The translations under genes were made by a program, and so were the position numbers. From contig CAZUJU010000017.1 in the NCBI GenBank assembly GCA_964620675.1, positions 1-57,061 of the forward strand: a stretch of DNA of 57,061 nt. Direction: 5' to 3'. Below are positions 26,271 to 34,724 of this stretch, in pieces; positions within the stretch are counted from its first letter, which is position 1; every line of letters starts with the position of its first letter. The stretch comes from CAYSFW01 sp964620675 (GTDB lineage Bacteria; Pseudomonadota; Gammaproteobacteria; UWMA-0217). Under the pieces are notes generated by a model. That model did not search any database. It saw only the letters and a program-made list of their open reading frames with translations, and was not told the origin of the DNA.

Positions 26271-27692
26271 TTAGAGTCCTCTGGAAACGGCAAAGGCCGC
26301 GGCAATGGCGGCGGCGATCTGGTGGTTGTTGCGGGGTGTGGCGTAGTCGGTCAGTTCGGAGTGATCCTCAACGAAACTCGTGGTGAAGCGTCCGGATTGA
26401 AACTCCTCATTTTCGAGAATCGACAGGTGATACGGGATCGTGGTCTTGATGCCGTACAGCCCGATATCGTCGAGCGCGCGTCGACCGCGCGCGAGCAGTG
26501 CATCCCAGCTGAGCGCCCAGACGATCAATTTGGCGCACATCGAGTCGTAATACGGCGGAATTTCGTAGCCGGTATAGATGGCGGCGTCGATGCGCACGCC
26601 CGGGCCGCCGGCGGCGAAGTAACGGGTGATCTTACCGAATGACGGCAAGAAATCGTTTTGTGGATCCTCGGCATTGATCCGAAATTCCATCGCCCAGCCG
26701 CGGCAGTGGATATCCTCCTGACGCAAACGCATCGGCTCGCCGGCCGCGATCCGTAACTGTTCCTGCACAATGTCGATGCCAGTGACCATCTCGGTCACCG
26801 GATGCTCGACCTGCACCCGGGTATTCATTTCCATGAAATAGAAGTTATCCTCGTGATCCATCAGGAACTCGACGGTACCGGCATTGGCGTAGTTGACCGC
26901 CTGAGCCGCCCGCACCGCCAGCCGTCCGATATGCTCCCGTTGCGCTGGCGTCAGTTGCGGCGACGGCGCGATCTCCAGCAGCTTTTGATGCCGGCGCTGG
27001 ATCGAACAATCGCGCTCGAACAGATGCACGACGTGACCGTAGTGATCGCCCAGCACCTGCACCTCGATGTGGCGCGGATCGACAATTGCCTTTTCCAGAA
27101 ACACCTCCGCGCTGCCGAAGGCCTTGGTCGCCTCAGAGATCACGCGCGGGTAGCTGCGGATAAGTTCCTGTTCATTCTCGCAACGCCGGATCCCGCGCCC
27201 GCCGCCGCCATTGGTCGCCTTGAGCATCACCGGGTAGCCGAACTCGGTGGCGAGCTGAACGGCTTGTTCGAGGTTCTCAAGGCTTTCTTCGCTGCCGGGA
27301 ATGACCGGCACGCCAGCGTTAATCATTGCGCGTCGCGCCTCGATCTTGTCGCCCATGCGTCGAATCACCTCGGCGCTCGGGCCGACGAAGATGATCTCTT
27401 CCTCGGCGCACTCGCGTGCCAGATCAGGATTCTCCGAGAGAAAGCCATAACCCGGATGCAAGGCATCGCAGCCGGCCTCGTTGGCGATGTTCACAATCCG
27501 GTGGATATTGAGGTAGCCCTTCTGCTGCGCTGGGCCTAGATAATAGGATTCATCGGCCTTTTTTACATGCAGGCTGTGGCGGTCGGCATCGGTGAAGATG
27601 GCGACGGAGGTGATGCCGGCCTCCTTGCAGGCACGAATGATTCGAACAGCGATCTCGCCGCGGTTGGCGATCAGGAGCTTGGTAATCTTCAT
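26271..27692 (-). CDS. pycA: Pyruvate carboxylase subunit A (biotin carboxylase)
   Basis: This 473-residue biotin carboxylase has an ATP-grasp fold: KLLIANRGEIAVRIIRACKE at the start, the Gly-rich ATP loop KATNGGGGRGIRR, and catalytic MEMNTRVQVEHPVTE. It resembles AccC but pairs directly with the OadA-like subunit three bases downstream, which marks it as the two-subunit pyruvate carboxylase. A GGGG run just before the ATG serves as ribosome-binding site. The cells would use it to replenish the TCA cycle. Confidence 0.9.
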   Translation of the reverse strand: MKITKLLIANRGEIAVRIIRACKEAGITSVAIFTDADRHSLHVKKADESYYLGPAQQKGYLNIHRIVNIANEAGCDALHPGYGFLSENPDLARECAEEEIIFVGPSAEVIRRMGDKIEARRAMINAGVPVIPGSEESLENLEQAVQLATEFGYPVMLKATNGGGGRGIRRCENEQELIRSYPRVISEATKAFGSAEVFLEKAIVDPRHIEVQVLGDHYGHVVHLFERDCSIQRRHQKLLEIAPSPQLTPAQREHIGRLAVRAAQAVNYANAGTVEFLMDHEDNFYFMEMNTRVQVEHPVTEMVTGIDIVQEQLRIAAGEPMRLRQEDIHCRGWAMEFRINAEDPQNDFLPSFGKITRYFAAGGPGVRIDAAIYTGYEIPPYYDSMCAKLIVWALSWDALLARGRRALDDIGLYGIKTTIPYHLSILENEEFQSGRFTTSFVEDHSELTDYATPRNNHQIAAAIAAAFAVSRGL

Positions 27693-27810
27693 AGGTCCCC
27701 TTTGGCGAAGCGGGTGGGGTGGGATCAGCGAGTATTTATCCCGTTAATCGCGAAGTGTAAGAGGATTGGTTTTACAAGGGTAGCCCGTTAGAACCTTAAC
27801 TCATGTTCTT

Positions 27811-27840
27811 TTGACAGGATTTTCCGATTCACAGTAAACT
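27811..27840 (+). promoter_or_regulatory. Predicted promoter of yceD abutting the start codon
   Basis: A perfect TTGACA (27811-27816) and TAAACT (27835-27840) lie 18 bp apart. The yceD ATG is at 27850, so the message would have almost no leader. Confidence 0.5.
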
Positions 27841-27849
27841 CCCGCGCTT

Positions 27850-28374
27850 ATGTCCCGCCGGAATCCCGAATACGTCGACCCGTTCGCAGGCACCGAAAAG
27901 GGCATGCGTCTGCAAGGCGTGCTGCCACTGACGTGTTGCGAGCGCCTCGCGGCCGTGCTGGCGGATGCGCGCGGGGAGGTGCGATTTCAGCTGCACTTTG
28001 TTCAGGCGGGAAGCGGCCGGCATCGCGTTGCGGGCAAAGTGGAAGCGACGGTGACGCTCGAATGTCAGCGCTGTCTGGGGCCGTTTGCGGTGACCCTTGA
28101 GAGTGAATTCGAACTCGCTTTGGTTGAGAGTGAAGCCGGCGCCGAGCGCGCGATGGAACAGGATGGGTTGGAAGCGGTGATCGTCGCCGAGCGATCGCTG
28201 CGAATCGCGGATCTGCTCGAAGACGAGTTGCTGTTGGCGCTGCCAGCGGTACCGCGCCACGCCGAAGGTCACGCGGCTTGCCGACCACTGGAGTTTTCCC
28301 GACCGGAAGCGGTCCGCGAAGCGCCGAAGCCAGCCAATCCGTTCGCGATATTGGCGGACCTCAAGACGCATTGA
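27850..28374 (+). CDS. yceD: YceD (DUF177) 23S rRNA accumulation protein
   Basis: This 174-residue protein carries the DUF177 core: VTLECQRCLGPF (paired Cys) and the C-terminal LLEDELLLALPAVPRH..C..N PFAILADLK pattern. YceD proteins are linked to 23S rRNA processing and nearly always precede rpmF, as here. It starts the yceD-rpmF-plsX-fabH cluster, divergent from pycA. Confidence 0.92.
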   Translation: MSRRNPEYVDPFAGTEKGMRLQGVLPLTCCERLAAVLADARGEVRFQLHFVQAGSGRHRVAGKVEATVTLECQRCLGPFAVTLESEFELALVESEAGAERAMEQDGLEAVIVAERSLRIADLLEDELLLALPAVPRHAEGHAACRPLEFSRPEAVREAPKPANPFAILADLKTH

Positions 28375-28419
28375 ATCCTCGGATCAGATCATTTATCAGG
28401 TATTTTTGGAGTTTGAATC

Positions 28420-28614
28420 ATGGCAGTACAGCAGAATCGAAAAACCCGAGCCAAGCGCGGTATGCGCCGGGCGCACGACGCCCTCACCGCACCCGCGCTG
28501 TCGGTCGATGCCTCAACCGGGGAAACCCATCTTCGCCACCATGTCACCCCTGACGGGTTCTATCGCGGCCGGCAAGTCGTACAAAAACCGGTTGCCGAGG
28601 AAGAGTCGGAATAA
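28420..28614 (+). CDS. rpmF: 50S ribosomal protein L32
   Basis: The 64-residue product begins MAVQQNRKTRAKRGMRRAHD, characteristic of L32, and contains GETHLRHHVTPDGFYRGRQV. The Cys pairs of Zn-binding L32 forms are absent, as in other gammaproteobacterial L32 proteins. A GGAG site is suitably spaced before the ATG. Confidence 0.96.
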   Translation: MAVQQNRKTRAKRGMRRAHDALTAPALSVDASTGETHLRHHVTPDGFYRGRQVVQKPVAEEESE

Positions 28615-28637
28615 ATGACCTCGACCGAGGCATTTAA

Positions 28638-28660
28638 GACAGGCGCCCTCGGCGCCTGTC
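28638..28660. terminator. Perfect 10-bp hairpin between rpmF and plsX
   Basis: GACAGGCGCC, loop CTC, GGCGCCTGTC. It starts 24 bases after the rpmF stop. There is no T-run beyond TTTAGG, so it may partly terminate or protect the abundant rpmF message while letting some transcription into plsX. Confidence 0.6.
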
Positions 28661-28790
28661 GCAGTTTAGGCACTTCGAACCCACTCATCGCAAGCGATTC
28701 GGCGTGCATGTCGCGCCGAAGTAGCGCGGTAAACGGTGCGCGCCTCATGGTGACCGACCCGGTCGACACCCGTCGCGGCCGTAGCGCCCG

Positions 28791-29825
28791 ATGAATGGCG
28801 GCATCAGGCGGGGGGGCAGGATTCGTATCGCGCTGGATGCGATGGGCGGCGACGTCGGGCCAGCGGCGATCGTGCCTGCCGCCGCTCGCTCGTTGCGGGA
28901 ATACTCGGATATTGCGCTGACGCTGGTCGGAGACGAACGCGCCATCGACGACCAGTTGGCGGTGCAACCCGGGATCGATCGGAGTCGGATCCGGGTTCGG
29001 CATACCACCCAGGTGGTCGGCATGAACGAGCCACCGGCGCAGGCCTTGCGCTCCAAAAAGGATTCCTCGATGCGGGTGAGTATCGATCTCGTCAAAGCCA
29101 ACGAGGTCGACGCCTGCGTGAGCGCCGGCAACACCGGGGCCTTGATGGCGACAGCCAAGTTCGTATTGAAAACCCTGGCCGGAATCGATCGCCCGGCAAT
29201 CATCACCGCGATTCCCTCGCTCCACGCGCACACCCATATTCTCGACCTCGGCGCGAATGTCGACTGTTCCGCCGAGCAGTTGTATCAGTTCGGGGTGATG
29301 GGTTCGGCGCTGGCCGCGGCGGTCGATGGCAAGGCCAAGCCGAGGGTCGGTCTGTTGAATGTCGGCTCGGAAGCGATCAAGGGAAATCTCCAGGTCAAGC
29401 GGGCGGATCAACTGCTCGCCTCCAGCCCGCTCAACTACATCGGCTTCGTCGAAGGCGACAGCATTTATCTGGCGGATGTCGATGTCGTGGTCTGTGATGG
29501 CTTTGTCGGCAACGTCGCGCTCAAAACGAGCGAGGGGCTGGCGAAGATGATCTCGACCAATCTCAAGGGTGAGTTCATGCGTTCGCCGCTGACCAAACTC
29601 GCCGGACTGATCGCACGCCCGGTGCTGCAATCATTTCGCCGCGCGATCGATCCGCGGCGCTACAATGGCGCCAGTCTGCTCGGACTGCAAGGAATCGTGA
29701 TCAAGAGTCACGGTGGTGCCGATGAGCTGGCGTTTGCGAACGCCATCAAGATCGCCCGCCTCGAAGTGCAGCAGGCGATCCCCCAACGCATTGATGCCCT
29801 GGTCGCGCAGACTTTGGTGTCCTGA
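28791..29825 (+). CDS. plsX: Phosphate acyltransferase PlsX
   Basis: This 344-residue protein has IALDAMGGDVGPAAIVPAA at the start, SAGNTGALMATAKFVL in the middle and VCDGFVGNVALKTSEG, all diagnostic of PlsX. It converts acyl-ACP to acyl-phosphate for phospholipid synthesis. It sits in the standard order before fabH. Confidence 0.95.
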   Translation: MNGGIRRGGRIRIALDAMGGDVGPAAIVPAAARSLREYSDIALTLVGDERAIDDQLAVQPGIDRSRIRVRHTTQVVGMNEPPAQALRSKKDSSMRVSIDLVKANEVDACVSAGNTGALMATAKFVLKTLAGIDRPAIITAIPSLHAHTHILDLGANVDCSAEQLYQFGVMGSALAAAVDGKAKPRVGLLNVGSEAIKGNLQVKRADQLLASSPLNYIGFVEGDSIYLADVDVVVCDGFVGNVALKTSEGLAKMISTNLKGEFMRSPLTKLAGLIARPVLQSFRRAIDPRRYNGASLLGLQGIVIKSHGGADELAFANAIKIARLEVQQAIPQRIDALVAQTLVS

Positions 29826-29838
29826 GGGCCTAAAACAC

Positions 29839-30804
29839 GTGTATTCGCGCATTACCGGTACCGGCGGCTATCTCCCCGAAAAGGTCCTGACCAACAAGGA
29901 TCTCGAGAAAATGGTCGATACCACGGACGACTGGATTTTCGAACGAACCGGGATCCGCAATCGACATATCGCTGCTGACGGGCAAACCACGACCGATCTC
30001 GCCGAGGTCGCGGCGCGGCGTGCGCTCGAAATGGCCGGACGCGCACCTCAAGAGATCGACCTGATCGTTCTTGCGACGACCACGCCGGACCGGGTCTTTC
30101 CGAGTTGCGCCTGCCTGTTGCAGCAACGGCTCGACATCCATGGCTGTACCGCGTTCGATGTACAGGCGGTCTGCACCGGATTTGTCTATGCCCTCGGCGT
30201 CGCTGACAAGTTCTTGCGCTCCGGCACCCATCGCTGCGCGCTGGTGGTGGGCGCGGAAACGGTGTCACGAATTATCGACTGGACCGATCGCACCACTTGC
30301 GTGTTGTTCGGCGACGGTGCCGGCGCCGTGATCCTCGAAGCCTCCGACACCCCCGGGATCCTTTCAACCCACCTGCACGCCGACGGCAAGTACGAAAGCC
30401 TGCTCAACGTACCGTTTGGCGTCTCGCAGGGGTATGACCAGCTGCTGCGGGGCGAGGCTTTTATGCAGATGAAAGGAAATGAAGTTTTCAGGATGGCAGT
30501 CAATACGTTAGGGCGTATTGTTGATGAAACACTTGAAGCAAACGGGATGTCAAAGTCCGACGTCGACTGGCTGGTGCCGCACCAGGCCAACAACCGCATC
30601 ATTGCCGCCACGGCGAAAAAACTCGATATGAACATGGATCATGTCGTGGTCACGGTCGAAGACCACGGCAACACCTCAGCCGCCTCGGTTCCCCTCGCGC
30701 TCGACACTGCGGTACGTGATGGGCGCATTCAACGCGGCGAAACCGTTCTGATGGAAGCCTTTGGCGGCGGCTTCACCTGGGGTTCGGTGTTGTTGAAATA
30801 CTGA
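29839..30804 (+). CDS. fabH: 3-oxoacyl-ACP synthase III (FabH)
   Basis: The product has 321 residues. The catalytic triad is Cys112 (AVCTGF), His247 (PHQANNR) and Asn277 (DHGNTSA). It starts fatty-acid elongation by condensing acetyl-CoA with malonyl-ACP. The GTG at 29839 begins MYSRITGTGGYLPEKVLTN. A stretch of about 100 bp inside (30451-30553) is clearly AT-richer than the rest of the gene. The usual fabD-fabG-acpP-fabF genes do not follow. Confidence 0.95.
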   Translation: MYSRITGTGGYLPEKVLTNKDLEKMVDTTDDWIFERTGIRNRHIAADGQTTTDLAEVAARRALEMAGRAPQEIDLIVLATTTPDRVFPSCACLLQQRLDIHGCTAFDVQAVCTGFVYALGVADKFLRSGTHRCALVVGAETVSRIIDWTDRTTCVLFGDGAGAVILEASDTPGILSTHLHADGKYESLLNVPFGVSQGYDQLLRGEAFMQMKGNEVFRMAVNTLGRIVDETLEANGMSKSDVDWLVPHQANNRIIAATAKKLDMNMDHVVVTVEDHGNTSAASVPLALDTAVRDGRIQRGETVLMEAFGGGFTWGSVLLKY

Positions 30805-30911
30805 ACGTGCGGCCACGTCCCCCTGGATAACCTACCGCAAACGCTGCGGGCCTGCGTCATTTATGTCACACTCGACCGCCTGATCGACCGAATCGGTCAA
30901 CACGGCTTGAC

Positions 30912-31385
30912 ATGGCGCGCGAAATCGAACGCAAATTTCTTCTCGTCAATGACCACTGGCGCCGCCACGTGGTCCGCCGCGACCATTTCGTCCAAGGCTA
31001 CCTGTGTACCGGCGCCGGCCTGCGGAGTTCGGTGCGGGTTCGCATTGGCGGCACGCAGGCGTGGGTCAACATCAAAAGCCTAAGTGTCGGAATCGAACGT
31101 CTCGAGTTCGAATATGAGATCCCGGTCACAGACGCGGAGGAGATGATTGCGCAATTGTGTGAGGGGCCGCTGATCGAGAAAACGCGATACTTTGTCGAGT
31201 GCGCTGGCCATCATTGGGAAGTCGACATTTTCGAGGGTGACAACGCGGGGCTTGAAGTGGCCGAGATTGAACTGACATCGCCGCATGAGGTGGTTACGTT
31301 TCCCGAGTGGATTGGGACTGAGGTCACAAACGATCTGAGGTACTACAACGCTTGTCTCGTAAAAAAACCGTTCAAGTCGTGGTGA
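30912..31385 (+). CDS. CYTH domain protein (triphosphate tunnel enzyme)
   Basis: This 157-residue protein starts MAREIERKFLL, the ExExK signature of the CYTH superfamily, and continues with alternating acidic and basic strands (SVRVRIGG, WVNIKS, EFEYEIP, GLEVAEIELTS) that form the triphosphate tunnel. Bacterial members are usually inorganic triphosphatases or have unknown substrates; adenylate cyclase IV is rarer. It lies alone between fabH and the uvrY-like gene. Confidence 0.9.
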   Translation: MAREIERKFLLVNDHWRRHVVRRDHFVQGYLCTGAGLRSSVRVRIGGTQAWVNIKSLSVGIERLEFEYEIPVTDAEEMIAQLCEGPLIEKTRYFVECAGHHWEVDIFEGDNAGLEVAEIELTSPHEVVTFPEWIGTEVTNDLRYYNACLVKKPFKSW

Positions 31386-31466
31386 GAACGGCGTCTCTTG
31401 TTCGAATAGGCGTTCGCTCTTAGCCTTCAATGCGACAGGACAATTTTGACCAGGGAGATTTTACGA

Positions 31467-32099
31467 ATGATTAACGTCATGTTGGCTGATATCAAGCCGC
31501 TGACCAACAAGGCCGTGCTCGACGATTTCGCTGAGCACGACATCCACCTCGTACGCCATTGCAAAACCAGTGAAGAGGTCATCACTGCGGTAAAAGATAC
31601 ACCACCCGATGTCGTCTTGATGTCGTTGAACCTCGGTGGTCTCGGTGCATTCGAGGCAATGGATTACCTCAAGATGAACTTTCCGCGCGTCGGGATCGTG
31701 ATCCACCTCGTCCATTCCAACGGGCCGTTCGCTAAACGCCTGCTGCAAACAGGCGCAAGCGGCTTCGTCTCGCGCAACACGCCGTCGCACGACATGGTGG
31801 AGGCGCTTCTCTCCGTCAAACGTGGGGAAAAGTACATCAGCCCGGAAATTGCTCAGAAGATCGCGATCTCATTGTTGCCGGGTGGCGAGACCTCACCGCT
31901 CGACCGACTCTCCGAGCGCGAAATGCAGGTCATGATCCAGTTGAGCCAGGGTGACAGCGCGCTGCAAATTTCGAGCCGCCTCGCGCTGAGCCCGAAAACG
32001 GTCAGTACCTACAAGCACCGTGTGCGCGATAAGCTGCGGGTCGATGACACGCAGGAAATCTTCGCCCTCGCGGGTCTGCACGGATTGGTGGAAAAGTAG
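31467..32099 (+). CDS. GacA/UvrY-like response regulator with degenerate receiver
   Basis: The product has 210 residues, with a receiver domain (1-125) and a LuxR-type helix-turn-helix (about 145-205: LSEREMQVMIQLSQG, LSPKTVSTYKHRVRDKL). Position before uvrC and pgsA identifies it as the UvrY/GacA orthologue. The phospho-acceptor position reads VLMSLNL, with Ser53 in place of Asp54. One of the paired N-terminal acidic residues is Ile9 (ADIK), and the conserved Lys is Arg103. Phosphorylation by a BarA/GacS kinase therefore seems impossible in the usual way. A GGGAG site supports the ATG at 31467. Confidence 0.9.
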   Translation: MINVMLADIKPLTNKAVLDDFAEHDIHLVRHCKTSEEVITAVKDTPPDVVLMSLNLGGLGAFEAMDYLKMNFPRVGIVIHLVHSNGPFAKRLLQTGASGFVSRNTPSHDMVEALLSVKRGEKYISPEIAQKIAISLLPGGETSPLDRLSEREMQVMIQLSQGDSALQISSRLALSPKTVSTYKHRVRDKLRVDDTQEIFALAGLHGLVEK

Positions 32100-32252
32100 T
32101 CCGCGCCTGATCACAGATCGAACCATTGTATGGCGAGCCATCGGCTCGCCATACATTCGCTTCTTCGCCTATCATCGGCCCATGGCCGAACGTCCCTCGT
32201 ACCCCCGCTCGATACTCACGGTTGCAGCCGGGTTCCAGATGCTGTTGGCGGC

Positions 32253-34085
32253 ATGAGCGTGGCCGTGCCCCCTTTCGATGAAAAGCCCTTCTTGGCCAGC
32301 GCGCCCGAGAATCCCGGGGTGTACCGGATGTTCGACGCCGGCGGCGAATTGCTCTATGTCGGCAAGGCAAAAAATCTCAAGAGGCGTCTTGCCAGCTATT
32401 TTGCCAAACAATCCGCGAACGTGCGGATTCAAACTCTGGTTAGCAAGATCGCCGCCATCGAGGTGACACTCACCCACACCGAAGCGGAGGCGCTGCTGCT
32501 CGAAAGCAACCTGATCAAGCAGCACCGGCCGCGCTACAACATCGTCCTGCGCGATGATAAAAGTTATCCTTACATCCACATCGACACCCAGGCGAACTAC
32601 CCGCGTTTGAGCTTCTACCGTGGCAGTCGGGCACGGCCCGGGCGGTTTTTCGGACCCTATCCGAGTGCCAGCGCGGTTCGCTTCACCCTCAATCAGCTGC
32701 AAAAGGTGTTTCGCGTTCGGCTCTGCGAAGACAGCTATTTCAGCAACCGGTCGCGGCCGTGTCTGCAACATCAGATTCAGCGTTGCAGCGCGCCCTGTGT
32801 CGGCTTGATCTCACCTCAGGCTTATCAAGCCGACATTGATGACAGCATCGCGTTTCTGGAAGGGAAGAGCGAGGAACTCGTCAACGCCCGCCTCGAACGC
32901 ATGGAGGCGGCGGCGCGGCAACTTGAGTTCGAGCGCGCCGCCGAGTACCGCGATCAAATTGAGTTGCTGCGGCGGATCAGCCAGCAGCAGTACATCAACG
33001 GCGCGCAGGGCGACGTGGATGTGCTCGCCTGTGTCAGTGAGGCCAGCGTCGCCTGTGTCCAGGTATTTTTTATTCGTGCCGGTAGCCACCTCGGCAACCG
33101 CAGCTTTTTTCCCCGGTTGCCGGATGGCGAAGTCAGCGCGAGCGAGGTTCTCGAAGCGTTCGTTGGGCAGTATTACAGCGTGCGCGAGATTCCGTCCGAG
33201 ATCATTCTTGACGGTGCGATCGACGCCGCAGCGGCGATGCAGGCGATGCTGGAGCAACGTAAGGGGAGCCGGGTGCAGCTCAAGTCCGCGGTGCGCGGTG
33301 AACGCGCGCGCTGGGTCGAGATGGCGGTCCGCAATGCCCGCACCGCACTCAAGGCGCACCTGTCGTCGAAGGCCAATCTGCAGGAGCGATTCGAATCCTT
33401 GCAGGAGGCGTTGCAACTCGATGCGTTACCGACCCGGCTCGAGTGTTTCGATATCTCTCATACCCAGGGCGAGGCGACCGTTGCCTCCTGCGTCGTATTC
33501 AATCAGGACGGCCCGCTAAGCGCCGATTATCGACGCTTCAACATCACCGGAATCACTCCGGGTGACGATTATGCGGCGATGCATCAGGCCTTGATGCGGC
33601 GCTATAAGCGGGTGCAGCAAGGTGAATTTCCGCTGCCCGACATCCTGTTCATTGATGGCGGCAAAGGGCAGTTGCAACAAGGGCACGAGGTGCTGGAAGA
33701 GCTCGGGGTGCAGGGGGTAACCCTGGTCGGTATCGCCAAGGGCGAGGACCGTAAGGCGGGACTCGAAACCCTGTTTATCGATGGACAAGAGGCCCCGCTG
33801 ATCCTGCCCGCGCATACCCTCGCGCTACACCTGATCCAGCATATCCGCGATGAGGCGCACCGATTCGCGATCACTGGGCATCGGCAGCGGCGCGATAAAC
33901 GCCGCGCAAGTTCTTCGCTGGAGGACATTCCAGGGCTTGGCCCAAAACGCCGCCAGCAGTTGCTACGCCACTTTGGCGGGTTGCGTGGAATCGCCCGCGC
34001 GAGTATCGAGGAACTGACCAAGGTGCAAGGCATTAGCCTGCAGCTGGCGGAACAAATCTATGCCGCGCATCACCCGGACGGGTAG
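32253..34085 (+). CDS. uvrC: Excinuclease ABC subunit C
   Basis: This 610-residue protein has the GIY-YIG nuclease domain at the N-terminus (NPGVYRMFDAGGELLYVGKA), the UvrB-interacting UVR motif, the RNase H-like C-terminal nuclease (ECFDISHTQG, FIDGGKGQLQ) and tandem HhH motifs (DIPGLGPKRRQQLLRHFGG). It makes both incisions in nucleotide excision repair. The ATG at 32253 is preferred over one 41 codons upstream, which would add residues foreign to the family. Confidence 0.96.
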   Translation: MSVAVPPFDEKPFLASAPENPGVYRMFDAGGELLYVGKAKNLKRRLASYFAKQSANVRIQTLVSKIAAIEVTLTHTEAEALLLESNLIKQHRPRYNIVLRDDKSYPYIHIDTQANYPRLSFYRGSRARPGRFFGPYPSASAVRFTLNQLQKVFRVRLCEDSYFSNRSRPCLQHQIQRCSAPCVGLISPQAYQADIDDSIAFLEGKSEELVNARLERMEAAARQLEFERAAEYRDQIELLRRISQQQYINGAQGDVDVLACVSEASVACVQVFFIRAGSHLGNRSFFPRLPDGEVSASEVLEAFVGQYYSVREIPSEIILDGAIDAAAAMQAMLEQRKGSRVQLKSAVRGERARWVEMAVRNARTALKAHLSSKANLQERFESLQEALQLDALPTRLECFDISHTQGEATVASCVVFNQDGPLSADYRRFNITGITPGDDYAAMHQALMRRYKRVQQGEFPLPDILFIDGGKGQLQQGHEVLEELGVQGVTLVGIAKGEDRKAGLETLFIDGQEAPLILPAHTLALHLIQHIRDEAHRFAITGHRQRRDKRRASSSLEDIPGLGPKRRQQLLRHFGGLRGIARASIEELTKVQGISLQLAEQIYAAHHPDG

Positions 34086-34096
34086 AATCGCGATCC

Positions 34097-34645
34097 ATGA
34101 CAATGAATATTCCCAATCTGCTCACGCTCCTGCGGATCGTGATGATCCCTCTTATCGTCGCCATTTATTATCTGCCGTGGGTCCACGCCGGCGCGGTGGC
34201 GGCGATCCTGTTTGCGCTCGCCGGGGTGACCGACTGGTTCGATGGCTACCTCGCACGGCGGCTCAATCAAACCTCCTCGTTCGGCGCGTTTCTCGATCCC
34301 GTCGCGGACAAATTGATGGTTGCGGCGATTCTGGTGATGGTGGTGGACCGCCATTCCGGACTGTGGCTGACACTCGCGGCAATCATCATCATCGGGCGTG
34401 AGATCACGGTGTCGGCGCTACGCGAATGGATGTCGGAGATCGGGCAGCGGCACAAAGTCGCGGTCTCCTCGATCGGCAAGATCAAGACCACCGCCCAAAT
34501 GGTCGCGCTGTTTTTCCTGCTCTATCACGAGCGGTTGTTAGGCTTGCCGAGCTATGAGATCGGCCTGGCATTGCTTTCGATCGCAGCGATTCTGACGCTG
34601 TGGTCAATGGTCGAGTACCTCAAGGTCGCGTGGGAGGAGATGTAA
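34097..34645 (+). CDS. pgsA: CDP-diacylglycerol-glycerol-3-phosphate 3-phosphatidyltransferase
   Basis: This 182-residue multi-span membrane enzyme opens MNIPNLLTLLRIVMIPLIV and carries the CDP-alcohol phosphotransferase motif DWFDGYLARRLNQTSSFGAFLDPVADK (given here as DG..AR..G..D..D). It makes phosphatidylglycerol phosphate. It follows uvrC by 11 bp, the normal uvrY-uvrC-pgsA order. Confidence 0.95.
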   Translation: MTMNIPNLLTLLRIVMIPLIVAIYYLPWVHAGAVAAILFALAGVTDWFDGYLARRLNQTSSFGAFLDPVADKLMVAAILVMVVDRHSGLWLTLAAIIIIGREITVSALREWMSEIGQRHKVAVSSIGKIKTTAQMVALFFLLYHERLLGLPSYEIGLALLSIAAILTLWSMVEYLKVAWEEM

Positions 34646-34724
34646 CGCGGCGGCGCAGGAGCTATGACGCCGTCCGAGGTACGAGTTAAGTTTCCACAAA
34701 TCCTGCCGTCAAGTCACAAATCCG

